From positions 3,162,001 through 3,226,000 of the forward strand of contig JAPFFF010000014.1 of NCBI GenBank assembly GCA_039105265.1: a DNA stretch of 64,000 nt, read 5' to 3'. The stretch comes from Tritrichomonas musculus (lineage: Eukaryota; Parabasalia; Tritrichomonadida; Tritrichomonadidae). The notes beneath the pieces are model-generated. The model did not search any database and was not told the DNA's origin. It saw nothing but the letters and a program-made list of their open reading frames with translations. Of this stretch, positions 21,837-35,147 are shown piece after piece (position 1 is the first letter of the stretch; each line of letters opens with the position of its first letter). Both the position numbers and the translations under genes were made by a program.

Positions 21837-23026
21837 AGAGGTCGTTCAGTGAAGTGATTTTAACGTAACTTTTTACTTGCAATCAACTTTTTACCAAAAA
21901 ATATTTAACAAAATTTCCTAAAAATTATATAATCATAATTTATAGGATTATTCTGTTTTGTTAAATGTAAAATTGTAGTCAAATATGATTGTTTTAATTT
22001 TTGAAATAATATTAATCATTACTGATTTTATCTTTGAATTTTTAAGATTTGTAAGATTTAATACGATAAATTATATTATTATTCATATACTCGTTATAAA
22101 TACCTTGAATCATTCTATTTAAATGATTATTAGTCTCTGAATTGCATTATTAGATAATTTCAGTTTTTTGACATCAAACATTATTCACCGGTTTTTGGTA
22201 TTTATTCTTTTGGTTAGTTATTGTAATATGATTTTATCTTCAACTTTTTAGGAAATTTCTTCCAATCAATTTTGCATTATAAAATTGCATTTTAAATTCC
22301 TAAACAATCATCTCCAAATTAAAGATTTTAATATATTTTAATATATTTTAATATATTTATATATATATTATTAATTTGATTATTCAATTAATTTATAAAA
22401 ATTTTAGATATTTATAGATATAGATTAATTTTTATAATTTGAGAGTATTTTTATGTTAAAATAATTTATTCAATATTTTTATTTATTTAAATGAAAAAAT
22501 TGAATAACAATTATATTTATTATTCAATCTTATAAATATATATATATATAATTCCAACAATACTCTTAAAATGATTGTAATTAATAATTAGCAATATTAA
22601 TATTATATAATTATTCAATTAATTAACTAAGATTTATGTTTAATTAAAGATACAAATAAATTATATAATTTTATTACACTTTTATTATTTTTAAAAAATT
22701 GAGAGAAAAATAAATGCTTCTCAAATTATTTTTTTATGAAATAAACTAGTAAAAGTATGGTATTCTTAAAAAAAATTACTAAATAAATATAATAATGAAT
22801 TATGAAAAATGAGAAAAAGTGTAATAAAATTAATTTTTATCTTCTAGGTCAAAAATATGGTCAAGATAATTATTGCTTTTCATTGAATAATTAAAAATTA
22901 AAATATCTAAAGATCAGTCGGAATTTTTTTAAAAATATTATTCTCTCTTTATATTTATATATCATATAATAACATACTAAAAAATAATCTGTTTTTGAAT
23001 TACTTTTTATAAGTTGAACGACCTCT
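21837..23026. mobile_element. Candidate non-autonomous element with 12-bp inverted ends
   Basis: AGAGGTCGTTCA at 21837 is inverted as TGAACGACCTCT ending at 23026. Both ends abut GAAAAAAA, which could be an 8-bp target duplication but is low in complexity. The interior of about 1.2 kb is AT-rich without a gene. The DNA from 23027 to 23604 holds nothing I can name. Confidence 0.45.
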
Positions 23027-23604
23027 GAAAAAAAAAAATGTAATATTCCACAGCTGCATCGGCTGAACGAAATTTAATAAAATTAATATATTTTTAATCC
23101 TTATAAAAAATAGTGATTGTATATCAATTTTGGGGAGAATCTATTTCACTTCACCGAGTCCGCACCTCTAAATTTAAGTTAATTTTTTTGTTTTTTTTTT
23201 CCTTTATCTTTCATATTTATTTATGAATATCGCCTAAAAAATCTATGTTTCCCCAAAACTTTGTTCTCTGAATTTCTTTTTTTTTCTTCCTCAGAATTAA
23301 AATTAGATTTCAATGACAAAAAAATAAAAAAAATGAACTCAGTTTTTTAAGTTTAGTGTCTCTCAATTTTCAATGTTTATTCAAAAAACAGATCATAATT
23401 ATTTTTGTCAAAAACATAAACAGTTCGAAAAGATTGCATTCCAAGGTCATTGAGAACTGTTTCTAAGCACAACAATATGCCCTTGCAAATAAAGTCAAAA
23501 AAGCATCAGATTGAGCAAGATTTCGCTTAAAAACCGATGACATCATTTTTAATAAAAATTAATTGAAAAAGTTATTTTATTTTTTTTATCCTCAGAAAAT
23601 TGAA

Positions 23605-25562
23605 ACAACAACAAATGTACCACCACTAAAATTTCAATAAGTATTGAATTCTCTCAAATTTTGTGAGAAAATTTTTTCTAGAAAGATTGGCCCCGTAAAA
23701 TGAAGATTTAATGAGTGATTATTCATAATCACAGTATATATTAAATATAGTACATGTTTATTTAAAACGCTGGGGTTAGCATTTGCTTGAAATAAAAAAT
23801 GAAGAAAAATCCTTTCAAATATTCTATGAGGGCTTTCAAAAAAAGAGGATAAAATAAACATTGAAAATTGTGAATTCAGAAAATTGAAATAACTATTAAG
23901 AAATTTTCTGAGAATTTCTATTGTTATTCAATTATATACACTCAAAAAATTTATATAATAAACGGTCTCTATTTTAAAATCCATATGCGGTTATAGGTCG
24001 GTTCAACGGACGGTTTGTGTCAAAAAAGCAAAGCCAAAATCAAAAAAACGTTGGAAATGCTTGGTTTTAGGATATATATTTCACTACTATATTTGGAATA
24101 AAATATAAAATTTTGGTGAGATTTCTTGAGTTGAATTTTTTTTTATAAACTTTTTTTTATTTTTTTTCATCCATGCATTAAAACTCATGTTATTTTTTTA
24201 TTATATAATTTATATAAATATATTTAATTGATAATAACTATTTTTTACTGAATAGTTAAATAATTTATCAAGATATCAATATTTTATAAAAATATATTTA
24301 CAATTCAGTACTTATAGAATTTTTTGAGCGGTAACTTTTCTGAGGAGAAAAATTCAATTATTATTTTTTATTCATTAACTAAAATAAATTAAATTTATCT
24401 CTGTAAAAAAACATAATTTAAAATTACAATTATTTATTTAAAATTATATTATAAATATTGTTAGTATAAATAGTAACTATAATATAAAAATATAGTTCAT
24501 AAATATATAAAATAATGATATCTAATAATTATTTTTGAATATCATTGAAAATGCTTATTTAGAAAATTAAAAAAATGCAAATATATGAATATACATGAAT
24601 CATTTACGTATTGTTCAAAAAAAAGTTATGATATTAGGATATTTATTATTTTTAAATATTTATAAAATAATGATAAAGATTTAAGTATACTTATACATTG
24701 GGATATCTTTTTTTTTTAATCTAAATTTTTAAACGTCAATTTCTCAAAATTCAACTCAGGGATTTGTTTTATATTTTAAAATTTTAGTCAAAATATAATG
24801 TTATATAATATATAATAATATAAAGCTAATTTAACGTTTTTTTAAATTCTCTGACACAAACCGTCCGTTGAACCGACCTATATGCGGTTCAAAGATTTAT
24901 CGCAAAAAATTGGAAATAATATGACATTAATACAATTAACCAATTAATTAATAAAAAAAAATTATTAAAAAACATTTTTCTCTGTTTTATATTACCAATT
25001 AACATGTTAATTTTGCATATCAATTAAATTTCAATAATATAATTATCATCTACAAAACTTTAATTTGCTAATAAAAGTTATTTTAGATCAATTATCAATT
25101 AACATGTTATGCTGATATGGATAAACAATTGAAATTATAATGAAATAAAAATCAATATAAATTTAATTACAGAATACTCAGAAATAAATGGTATTTTGAG
25201 AAATCTTGTTTTATTTTGAGGAATTCTGAGTATTTAAGTCTATTTAAATGCGGAATCGAAAAAAAAAATTATGCGTTTTTTATGTAATGCGGAATTTATG
25301 GTCGTAATTCGGATAGCAATCGAAAAAGTGGAATATATTATTATTTTAAAGCATTCTATACTATTTTGATGAGTGAAAAAGCAACATGAGCGATATTTGA
25401 AAAATATAATTTATATTGAATTAGTAGAGAAAATCATAAAAATCCTAACCCAAGGTTTTGATTGTTTGAGCAAATTAAGTCAGCTCTCTGAGTTTCATAC
25501 TTGTCAAGCAAAGAGATATGGCAAAACTGAATTTTGGGTAGTGGTGGTACATTTACAACAAA
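23605..25562 (+). mobile_element. AAATGTACCACCAC-ended element, copy 1 (interrupted)
   Basis: Element 23613-25554 with ends AAATGTACCACCACTA and TAGTGGTGGTACATTT, flanked by ACAACAAC and ACAACAAA (8 bp, one mismatch). After removing the nested element at 23993-24881 and one duplicated 8-mer it matches copy 2 (31938-32985, opposite orientation) almost base for base. The small open frames in both copies look incidental. The 8-bp duplication points to a hAT-type mobiliser; no transposase is encoded. Confidence 0.8.
23985..24889. mobile_element. Nested element with 30-bp perfect inverted ends
   Basis: Element 23993-24881 begins ATAGGTCGGTTCAACGGACG and ends with the exact inverse, 30 bp in all. 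It is flanked by ATGCGGTT on both sides (8-bp duplication). Copy 2 of the host element reads CCATATGCGGTTCAAAG at the same point and so shows the empty site. No gene inside. Confidence 0.85.
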
Positions 25563-27599
25563 GCAATTGTTTATAAGTTTCTCGTATTAATGAAAAATTT
25601 TTCAACTTTTTCATAGAAAAGAATTGAGTTTGGTATTATCTATTATTATTATATAATTATGATAATATTTATTTTAATATTTTACTTTTTATTTTAAAAA
25701 TAATTCTTTTCTTTAAAAGATATTTACAAAACAAAATTGTGAGGACGGGAAACTTATAAAACGGAGTTTATAAAATTCAGAAATATTGAATGGCGTTCTC
25801 AAAACTTGTATCAGGTTATTGAGAGCATTATCAGTTAATTTAACTTAAGGTATAAATGTATGGAATGTTTTTTGAAATACTTTTATCTTTTTATATAGCA
25901 AATATTGATCGGTAACATTGAATATTCATATCATACTTATGATGTATTATATATATTGAACTTTATAGACCAATTATTTTTTTCTCATCAAAATGGAATA
26001 TCTGCATGATACCATCATATATGTGCATTTATATTTTCTTAACATATGTTTTATTGTTTTTGTATGCTAGTATGTATTTTATATCACTTATTATTTCACT
26101 AATTATGAAGATATTATAAATTAAATTTACGACTAAAAAAAATGCGATTTTTCTGGAGAGATTGGCTTAACCGTTTAACATAATTTTCGGATATGTTATT
26201 ATATAATAAAATTAATGGTTTTTTATCGAGGCAAAGAAACTTGATATAGCCATTAAAAAAAGATAAAAATGTTTGAAAACCAAATCCTCTCAAATAAACG
26301 TCTATTTTATTTTAATATTCATTTTTTTGAATAAGCACGTTTTTTAGTTCTCACAAAAAATCTTGAATTTTCTGGAAAGACTGGAATAATATTACAAGCT
26401 CTAAACAACATATGCCTTATAATATAAAATATAATGAGGTTTTACCGAGCGAATTAGGTTAAATATGTTTCTATTTTAGGATATTTATGTTTGCATAAAT
26501 TTTAACATAAAAGCTCTTCAAATATTTTGTGAGTATAAAATTTGGATTATTTATTTTTATCTTATTAAAACAATTTCTTAAATAGAATTTATATCAAATA
26601 TAAATTCTAAATATGATAAAATAATTATAAAATAAAACACAAAAATTATTTACATATAAATACATATATAATTATAAATCTCCAAATGCATTCAAAATTA
26701 AAAACTCATCCATAATTCAAAGGTATAAAAATATTTTGATAAAACATTCATAAATAATTGTATGAGCTATTTTAATTTCTCATTATTAATGAAAATAATG
26801 ATAGATTTTTATTTTCTCAAATTATTGTATGTAATCATTCAATAAAATTAATAATATTTTATTGAAATTAAAATCATAGTTTAAATTTCCAATATCTTAT
26901 TTAATTTTTCAAACCCTAAATTATAATTAATAATTATATATATAACATTTTATATTCATTCATATTTCCAATGTATAATAAATTTTTATTGATTTACATA
27001 ATGGATTACTTGAATCATATTTTTGAATACTTAATAGTTTTTATTTATTCAATTTATATATTTTGCATATATCTCACAATAAAATTTAAATATAATATTT
27101 TATGGCTATTATAATAATATAAAATTCAATATAAAAACATATTATAAAATATGATGATTTAAAAACCACTAGTTATTTCTATTTCGTTTTTTTTGAGTTT
27201 CCATACATTTTAAGGTATAATAACTTTTGAATGATTCAATCGTAAAAAGAACGTTTATTTATAATTTTATAAACATAAATTATTTTATCATTTTTCTTGT
27301 TTTTATTTTATTGAACATTACAAAACAGCAACCAGTCACGATTTTACACTTTTATATGATGTTATTACAAAGATAATTATAAAAAACATTTTTTTTCAAA
27401 TTATCAGATACATTTATTTTTCCTCAAGAAATAAAGCCAAGTATCATATATATCAATACATTTTATTTTCGAAAAAAGATGTTTACAGTTAAATCTTTTT
27501 ATAAAACCTTTCATAAGAGGTCATCCAAGTTTTTTCACGAGTCTACATTATTCAACCACGTTTTTTAAGAAATTTATTCAAAATTACTAAAATTGAATG
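25563..27599. other. AT-rich stretch without a gene
   Basis: No supported gene. Two loosely similar blocks at about 26145-26250 and 26375-26480 (both start TTTTCTGGA and include TTTTATCGAGG or TTTTACCGAGC) suggest an old local duplication. The motif GAGGTCATCCAAG near 27518 resembles the left part of repeat family R. Confidence 0.45.
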
Positions 27600-27990
27600 G
27601 AATATCCCTACGTAAAATATACAGAAGTTTATATACAGAAATTTTCACTTCACAGCTTCCCCTAGATAAAAAGTTTTTGTTGGCTGCTGAGCCTAAAAAA
27701 ATGAGAATAAAACTCTATTTAAGCACAATATTTAATATCACGTGTGGAATATTTTGTTCACACATGATAATAATATCATTATTCAAATTTGTTTTAAGCA
27801 AACATTGCTCAATATGGTCATCCAAATATTGCATATTGTCAATAATTTTTTTTATCATAATTGTAAATGATCTTTGCATAAAAATAAAATTCAGAATATT
27901 TCCTATATATCCCCAAAATATGAAAAGAAAAGAATTATTAGAATGCAATAAAACAAATCATTTTTTTATTATTCTTATCAAAAATTGAAA
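27600..27990 (-). pseudogene. Tc1/mariner-like transposase remnant
   Basis: On the minus strand an open stretch reads FIFWGYIGNILNFIFMQ ... YLDDHIEQ ... EQNIPHVILNI. This follows the spacing of the Tc1/mariner core, W-G-x-I, then Y-x-x-x-L, then (Q)DNAPxH, with the catalytic Asp replaced (EQNIPH). Both ends of the gene are missing. The overlapping plus-strand frame is hydrophobic and has no family features. Decayed copy, moderate confidence. Confidence 0.45.
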
Positions 27991-28359
27991 GGGGAAATTG
28001 AATGAGAATTCAAAAAGTTTGATATCCGAGTTCATTCTTAAAATCATATTCATTTTTTTTATAACCAATATTGCAAATATATTAATTATTTACTAGTTAG
28101 ATATTATTAAATAAATGTATATTTTAATTCATTTAAAATTAATATTATTTTATCTTTTTTTATTAAGATAAAATTATTTTATTTTATTATCCTTTGAAAA
28201 AGTGGGGCAGAAAAATACGATAACCCATTTTATTTTTTATCAAGTAATATATAATTTAATTGCTGAAAAGTTTTTTATATAATTTTAATGATTCAAGATC
28301 ATTAAAAATCTGAGTTTTCAATAAATAAAAGAGTAAAAAAATTGGAGATTAAAATAATT

Positions 28360-29418
28360 TTATGGAAAAACGCAGTAATCATCATCACAAAAGTAATCAT
28401 TAAAGCAATTATTGTTTTGATCGAGCTGAATTTGGTCATCAAATGACTGGCAAACATCATCAATGGAATTTTCATATTCAAAGTCAGCCAAATCAAAATC
28501 ACTTTGATTAATTTGTTCGTCAGTTGCATTTTCATGTTTTTTATCAATTTTGGTGTTTTCTGGGTGGATTTCTTCCTTTTTAGAGTACTTTTCAGAAGAC
28601 CGATTTTGGTGAACTTTTTCTGTAGGAGATTTCAATTTTTGAATTCGAACCTGATTATTTAAATTGTCACAATTATTTGGTTTTGGATGAATGATATTGC
28701 ATCCATTTGAAACATTGAAATTAAATTGTTGCTGCTTTTGATTTGAAGCTTTTGATTGAAAATTCAGGAAATTCTTCAATGTTTTAACATATGGAATTGA
28801 AAAGTTCTTGTAGTTGCCAGTGAGAACTCTGTGAATCCTTTGTGACAAAATTGTCCATCGATTTTTAACATTAACATCTGTTCTTGATTTAAAAAATTTG
28901 GCAATAACTGTCCATTTCGGACCGTATTCAGCATATTTTTTCTGTAAAAGAATATCTTCTTCAATTGTCCATTTTGGATTTTTAATTTCTGGATCAAGAT
29001 AATGCTTATATCTTTCGCGGCATTGACGTGATGTTCTTCCGCCTCCAACAATTTCCGATACTTGAGTCCAGCAAAAGCCTTTTTTATTCTGAAGTTGCTC
29101 AACGGCATTAATGAGTTTTTGATCTTCTTCCTTTGTGAACATCTTCTTGGTTTTAGTTTTTTCTTTAGATTTTTGGGGTTTATCATTCAAAATATTATTT
29201 TGATCTGATAAATGTTGATGATTATTCATTGAAAAGCAAGATATATTAGGTGAAATGTGATTAATAATATGATAATTTGATATATTTAAATTATAATTTC
29301 CCTGATATCGTGATAAATTAGATTCATCTACTTGAACCTGTGAATTTAAATTAGATGGATAAGAAGCTTTCTTTCCATATTGATGATTACATAAAGATAA
29401 GTCCTGTTGTGGAATCAT
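28360..29418 (-). CDS. Two-repeat (R2R3-type) Myb transcription factor
   Basis: Intact 352-aa protein. Residues 1-80 are Asn/Gln/His-rich and probably disordered; 81-92 is Lys-rich (KEKTKTKK). The first Myb repeat covers about 93-142 (FTKEEDQKL, CWTQVSEIVGGGRTSRQCRERYKHYL) and the second about 148-190 (PKWTIEEDILL, YGPKWTVIAKFFKSRTDVNVKNRW). Spaced Trp/aromatic residues and the third helices (RTSRQCRERY, RTDVNVKNRW) are in place, so sequence-specific DNA binding in the nucleus is expected. Trichomonads have large families of this type, some acting at stress or iron-responsive promoters; the target of this one is unknown. The C-terminal third is Asn/Asp-rich and acidic, a possible activation region. 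Start is the first ATG of the frame. Confidence 0.9.
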   Translation of the reverse strand: MIPQQDLSLCNHQYGKKASYPSNLNSQVQVDESNLSRYQGNYNLNISNYHIINHISPNISCFSMNNHQHLSDQNNILNDKPQKSKEKTKTKKMFTKEEDQKLINAVEQLQNKKGFCWTQVSEIVGGGRTSRQCRERYKHYLDPEIKNPKWTIEEDILLQKKYAEYGPKWTVIAKFFKSRTDVNVKNRWTILSQRIHRVLTGNYKNFSIPYVKTLKNFLNFQSKASNQKQQQFNFNVSNGCNIIHPKPNNCDNLNNQVRIQKLKSPTEKVHQNRSSEKYSKKEEIHPENTKIDKKHENATDEQINQSDFDLADFEYENSIDDVCQSFDDQIQLDQNNNCFNDYFCDDDYCVFP

Positions 29419-29445
29419 TTATAAGGAAATTAACTTTTTCCAAAG

Positions 29446-29453
29446 AAAAATGA
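29446..29453 (-). promoter_or_regulatory. Possible initiator (TCATTTTT) of the Myb gene
   Basis: On the minus strand TCATTTTT lies about 28 bases before the ATG. It fits the trichomonad initiator pattern TCA(+1)Py-T/A, which usually sits close to the start codon. Such strings are common in AT-rich DNA, so support is limited. Confidence 0.35.
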
Positions 29454-30950
29454 GATAATTACTTGAAATGGTGATATGAAACTTTTTCTAAAAAAATATA
29501 TTTACTTCAAAATTTAATTAGCACAAAAAAAATTGATTAATATAATAATATTGATTAGAAGCTGTTATATTTTAGCTTGTTATTTCGTGTTCAATAAAGA
29601 TAAAATTTTTGAATTTCATTGAACAATATCTATTAAAATTTGAGAGACTTTTGAATAATCCCTATCCCCCATTTTTTCATTTGAGTTAATTGAATGGTAT
29701 TAATAAATTATATTATTTTGCCAGATTTTTTAGAGATTTGAAAATTAATATGGGTTTTAAATAAAAAAATCCTAAAATTGTTTTTTTATATTTTCAAAAT
29801 TGATTTCAAAATTGTTTAGGTAATTAGAATTTATTGAATTTTTTAAAATTAAGTATATTCAGCAATGTTTTATTAAAATGGTATAATTTTTTTTATAAAT
29901 AAGCATAAATACTAATTATATATCATTAATTACCTTAAAATATGTGTTTTAATCATTACTATCAATAAAAACAAAAAAACAAGAAAATATGTGAAATAAC
30001 GTTTCTATCAAAAATAAATGATTATTTTATTCAAAATTCTGTTTTCAAAAGAAGAATATATTTGAATTAAAAATCGCCAATCGGCAAGCTGATGAAGATA
30101 TGATATATAAAAGTATATATTGTTTTTTATTTATGAGTATTGATAACAATTTAATTAATCTTTCATGTTAGATTATTATAAAACGCCTAACAATTTTTTT
30201 TTATGAATTCTTTATAGATTAAAATAATCATAATAATTATAGACTTGTTCAATGTACTAGACTTGAGCGCTTTTCTAAGTTATTTGAAGGAATCAGAACT
30301 TTAAAAATTTAACAAAGTCTCTCAATCACAGTTGAAATATTTTACCTTGTTTTATCGTATGAAAAATCAACTTTCTTATTTAAATTTTGCATTGAGCGCA
30401 ACTTTTTTAATGAATTCATGATAAATTATTTATTTCATATTTATATATCCTGATGACTAATTTAAGATAATGCTTTTTATTTAGAAAAATTCTCATTTTG
30501 TTGTATTTATTAGAATAAATATTGAAAATGTTGGTTTATTCCTTGAGCCTAAGACATTGACCATGTTTTCCATAATATTTATCAGTTGGTTAAATATTTG
30601 ATTATCTTTAAATAGAATTTTTTTGATATTCAAACATATAATTGTTTTACATGTTTTAACTGTTTGATGAAATTATGATTAAATTAAAATGCATTTGTTT
30701 GCTTGCCAGATTATTATTTTTTTTTTTAATGAATTTGGTGATAATAAAGTAATTGTTATTATTATTTTATATATATACATATATATATAAATGAGAGTAA
30801 GTTAAAGTTGAATTGTTTAAAATTAATAATTCATAATTTGAAAATGAGCATAAATTATCAAATTATCATAAAAACTATTTTGAATCTTTATAAAATCATA
30901 TTGGTTCAGAAAAAGTTAGAACCAAAATAATAATAGAAAATGATGTTTAC
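29454..30950. other. AT-rich stretch without a gene
   Basis: No supported gene. A 23-base string at about 30690-30712 (ATGCATTTGTTTGCTTGCC core) is identical to the end of the Tc1-like transposase frame at 46735-46757. Confidence 0.5.
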
Positions 30951-31179
30951 ATATTATCAAAAAAAATTTGATATATTGAGAAACTTTACACTTTTCGGAC
31001 AAAATCCTCTCAATCTTATTTATTAAAATATTGATATATGAACTTGTTTTGACTTGTTTTTTGGAATTAAATAAAAGCGATTTATATTTTATATCATAAA
31101 AAAGTCTTCGAATTGAATAGGAGTGATTGAAAAAAAATTGAGAGCATTTTGTCTGAAAAGTGTAACTTTTTTGATAATC
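30951..31179 (-). mobile_element. MITE-like palindromic element, copy 1
   Basis: About 229 bp whose ends pair with each other: ACTTTTCAGACAAAATGCTC on one side and its imperfect inverse (GAGGATTTTGTCCGAAAAGT) on the other, with TATCAAAA-type outer sequence on both sides. A second copy in opposite orientation lies at 58282-59370, interrupted by another element. Non-coding. Confidence 0.65.
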
Positions 31180-31929
31180 CAAAAATTTTTATCACTCATT
31201 TAACTTTTTCAAAATTACACAAACGCTCAATTTGAATGTTAATGAGCTGATTTTTTGTGTTTTTTTGTTAATCCATTTGTTAATGGTATAAACAAAGTAA
31301 TTAATCTTAATCTCTGTTAGTTTTATAAATACATGATTATTTTGTTATATATTTTATGATATATATCATGTGAATTTTTTGTTTATGCTGTTTATTTTTG
31401 CAAGATAATACAGGTTATTGTGTGCATTAAAAACATGGTTATCATATTTAAATTTATAAAAGACACATCAAAAAGAATATTAAAAAAAAAAAAATAACGT
31501 TCATAAAAATAATTTAAAGCTCGTTTTTTTTTTTTTTGGCTATTGAGTATTGATATTGTTTACTGCATTCCATTATGATTTTAATTAAAACAAATTTCAT
31601 TGGTATTGTATAAAGATCAATTATCCCATTTTTATTCATTAAAATAAATATAATTTTTGAAATGAACACAATAAAAAATAAATAAGGCAAAGGAAAATAT
31701 CTCCTTTTTCATATTTTTTATTTGTGAAATAAAATTAATTTTAATATATAGTATAAAGAAAAAGTGGATGACTTCGCGAAAAACTGGGTGAAGAATTCAA
31801 TTTTTATAAATTTTGAATAAAAATAATGATCGTTCTAGTTTATAACATAAATTTGAATTTGAATTAATTTTCACAATTTTTTTTCTATAGATTGAGAAGA
31901 TTCTATCAAAAAATTGAATTCGTCACCTA
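31180..31929. other. AT-rich stretch without a gene
   Basis: No gene or clear repeat. A purine/pyrimidine tract (A run then T run) lies at about 31480-31540. Confidence 0.5.
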
Positions 31930-32993
31930 GTTTTTCGAAATGTACCACCACTACCCAAAATTCAGTTTTGCCATATCTCTTTGCTTGACAAGTATGAAAC
32001 TCAGAGAGCTGACTTAATTTGCTCAAACAATCAAAACCTTGGGTTAGGATTTTTATGATTTTCTCTACTAATTCAATATAAATTATATTTTTCAAATATC
32101 GCTCATGTTGCTTTTTCACTCATCAAAATAGTATAGAATGCTTTAAAATAATAATATATTCCATTTTTTCGATTGCTATCCGAATTACGACCATAAATTC
32201 CGCATTACATAAAAAACGCATAATTTTTTTTTTCGATTCCGCATTTAAATAGACTTAAATACTCAGAATTCCTCAAAATAAAACAAGATTTCTCAAAATA
32301 CCATTTATTTCTGAGTATTCTGTAATTAAATTTATATTGATTTTTATTTCATTATAATTTCAATTGTTTATCCATATCAGCATAACATGTTAATTGATAA
32401 TTGATCTAAAATAACTTTTATTAGCAAATTAAAGTTTTGTAGATGATAATTATATTATTGAAATTTAATTGATATGCAAAATTAACATGTTAATTGGTAA
32501 TATAAAACAGAGAAAAATGTTTTTTAATAATTTTTTTTTTATTAATTAATTGGTTAATTGTATTAATGTCATATTATTTCCAATTTTTTGCGATAAATCT
32601 TTGAACCGCATATGGATTTTAAAATAGAGACCGTTTATTATATAAATTTTTTGAGTGTATATAATTGAATAACAATAGAAATTCTCAGAAAATTTCTTAA
32701 TATAGTTATTTCAATTTTCTGAATTCACAATTTTCAATGTTTATTTTATCCTCTTTTTTTGAAAGCACTCATAGAATATTTGAAAGGATTTTTCTTCATT
32801 TTTTATTTCAAGCAAATGCTAACCCCAGCGTTTTAAATAAACATGTACTATATTTAATATATACTGTGATTATGAATAATCACTCATTAAATCTTCATTT
32901 TACGGGGCCAATCTTTCTAGAAAAAATTTTCTCACAAAATTTGAGAGAATTCAATACTTATTGAAATTTTAGTGGTGGTACATTTGTTTTTCG
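31930..32993 (-). mobile_element. AAATGTACCACCAC-ended element, copy 2 (uninterrupted)
   Basis: Element 31938-32985 (1048 bp) flanked by exact 8-bp duplications GTTTTTCG (31930-31937 and 32986-32993). Same family as 23613-25554 and nearly identical to it outside the nested insertion, which implies both moved recently. No transposase inside. Confidence 0.85.
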
Positions 32994-35030
32994 CTTCGTC
33001 ACCAACTTTTTCTCGTTACTATAGCCGAAAAAATAAAGGTATGGAAACTTCTATCCACTCAACAGATCATTTTTCTTTCAAAGTATAATTTTTTAATGAT
33101 AGTATTAATGATAAATATAATATAAAAAAAACATATTTTTAGAGAGGAATTTAAGATAAAAATAAATTTTTTTTTGTAAAAAATTGAATCCTAATCTGGT
33201 TATCTTAATTCAAAAAACAATTTTTTTTTATTTTTTTAATTATATTATTTTTAAAAAAAACCCCTAAAAAACCGTTTACAATTTTTTACGGCGCTAAAAA
33301 ACTATTCCTAACAAAATACCTCTATTCTTTTTAATACATTTGATATCCAGCAATTATTATTCAGATCATAAATAATAATTTTATTGAACTATTTCTTTTG
33401 ATTTTCTGTTTCAATGAGTATAATTTAGATATCAATCATTGAAAATAAAATTGGGGTTTGCTCTGATATAAAGCATTTAATTTGTGCATAAAGCAAAATT
33501 CTGTTTTTGTTTTTTGTTTCAGTTTTTGCCCCAAAAAGTTACTTGATCATCATCATTTAAAAATCTTTTGAAAATCAAAATTCATTCTATTGGCTTTGCT
33601 TATTTGATTTAGCGTTATTAGTACAGTTTTATTTATTAAAATGATTACATTTAAAGTGCTAGAACATAAAATGATTTTTTTATTTTTTGTTTAATTACTA
33701 TTTCATTTTTACAAAATATAAAATATTTCTGTTATTTTCATATAAAAACAAATAATTATATTATTTAATGCTTTTTTATGAGATATATCAAAAATAGATT
33801 AAGATATTCGATCAATATAAATTTTATTTATTTTTGAATAGTTTATTTCATTTTGAACTTTTTTAACAGATATTTTTAAAAATGGATAGCATAGTATAAA
33901 TCAAATGATATTCTTAATTGATATTAAAAAAATATTCCTTGAATTTCTTTTCAAAAATAATAATTTTCATGATTTGAAGTAAATAAATGCATAAATATAT
34001 TTATAATATAAAAAACTGGTTATATAAAAATAGTTAACTTAAAAATTTTTTATATTAGAAAAAATAAATCTTACAATTTCATTGAAAAATTGAGAGTTTT
34101 TTGTAGGAAAAACGTATTTTATTGTATGCAATTATTTTAAATTGAGAGTTTTTTGTAGAAAAAACGTATTATTTTGATAAGAGAATGAAAAGTTATTAAA
34201 AATAAAATATATTAAAAATAATAAAATATATATTAATTATAATAATTTATATATTTATTTGATACTTAGTACGATAAAAAAAATATATCAAAATATTAAA
34301 TATTGCTTAAAAATTGTTGATAATTATTAAAAATTGCTCAATAATAGGAAAATGAAAGTTTTAATCTTGAAAATATAAATAAATGTTTATATAAAATGTT
34401 TATAGATAGATTAATAGTCAATATCAAAAAATATGATTTTCGATGCAGTTATATATCCAGACAGGATCATTATTCCCTTTTGAGGTTATATAATATTTTA
34501 ATCAGTATTAATAGCTAATAATTAATACACCATTATATTTTCGATTAGTCATAAAAACAGAAATTTAGGGGTTTTTTTTTTAAATATAATTATATAGGTA
34601 GAAATTATTACTCTTCACTCATTCAATTTTTTTGCTTCTTATTACTGCACTTGAAGTTCGATGCCTAAATTTTAAAAAATTAATAATAAAATAAGTAATC
34701 TCTCAAAATATAGAAAAATTATTATCATTTTCACTTCATATTTATAGTATAAATACATAATAAATTAATTATATAAAAAAAATTTATTGAATGAACTCAC
34801 TGAATATATTGTGAGAATGAATTATTTATCCTTTACAGTGAATTGATTATAGATATTGAATATATTCTGAGGTTTTTAATTATTTAATGAAAAAAATTGA
34901 TAGAAGTGATTGAATATTTTATGAATGCTGATTCATTTTTATTATCAATTTTGTTATAAAAATATAGTGAATTATTGACCTTGTAGATTAAAACAGATTT
35001 TTTTGACCTTATACTAAGGCCAAATAAGAT
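32994..35030. other. AT-rich stretch without a gene
   Basis: No supported gene. A two-copy direct repeat of about 52 bp is at 34088-34170 (AAATTGAGAGTTTTTTGTAG in each copy). Confidence 0.5.
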
Positions 35031-35037
35031 TGAATTC

Positions 35038-35147
35038 CTTATTACTGTAACCGCCAAAATGCAGTAATAAGCGATCATTATTCACCTATTATAGGTCAAA
35101 TAAAGTTGAATTCCTTATTACTGTCACCGCCAAACCGCAGTAATAAG
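35038..35147. repeat. Tandem pair of identical-stem hairpins
   Basis: CTTATTACTG ... CAGTAATAAG occurs at 35038-35071 and again at 35114-35147, period 76 bp. Each has a perfect 10-bp stem and a 14-base loop that keeps ACCGCCAAA while the loop ends vary (TAACCGCCAAAATG and TCACCGCCAAACCG). A third stem of the same sequence (TTATTACTGT ... ACAGTAATAA) lies at 36819-36849. Function unknown. Confidence 0.7.

Noticed and set aside
27593-27988. Plus-strand 131-aa hydrophobic frame as a membrane protein gene
   Set aside because: The minus strand carries WGYI and EQNIPH motifs of a Tc1/mariner transposase; the plus frame is its shadow.
23634-32964. Small frames conserved in both AAATGTACC-ended copies as real genes
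   Set aside because: Conservation is explained by near-identity of the two young copies; no start context, motif or length supports a gene.
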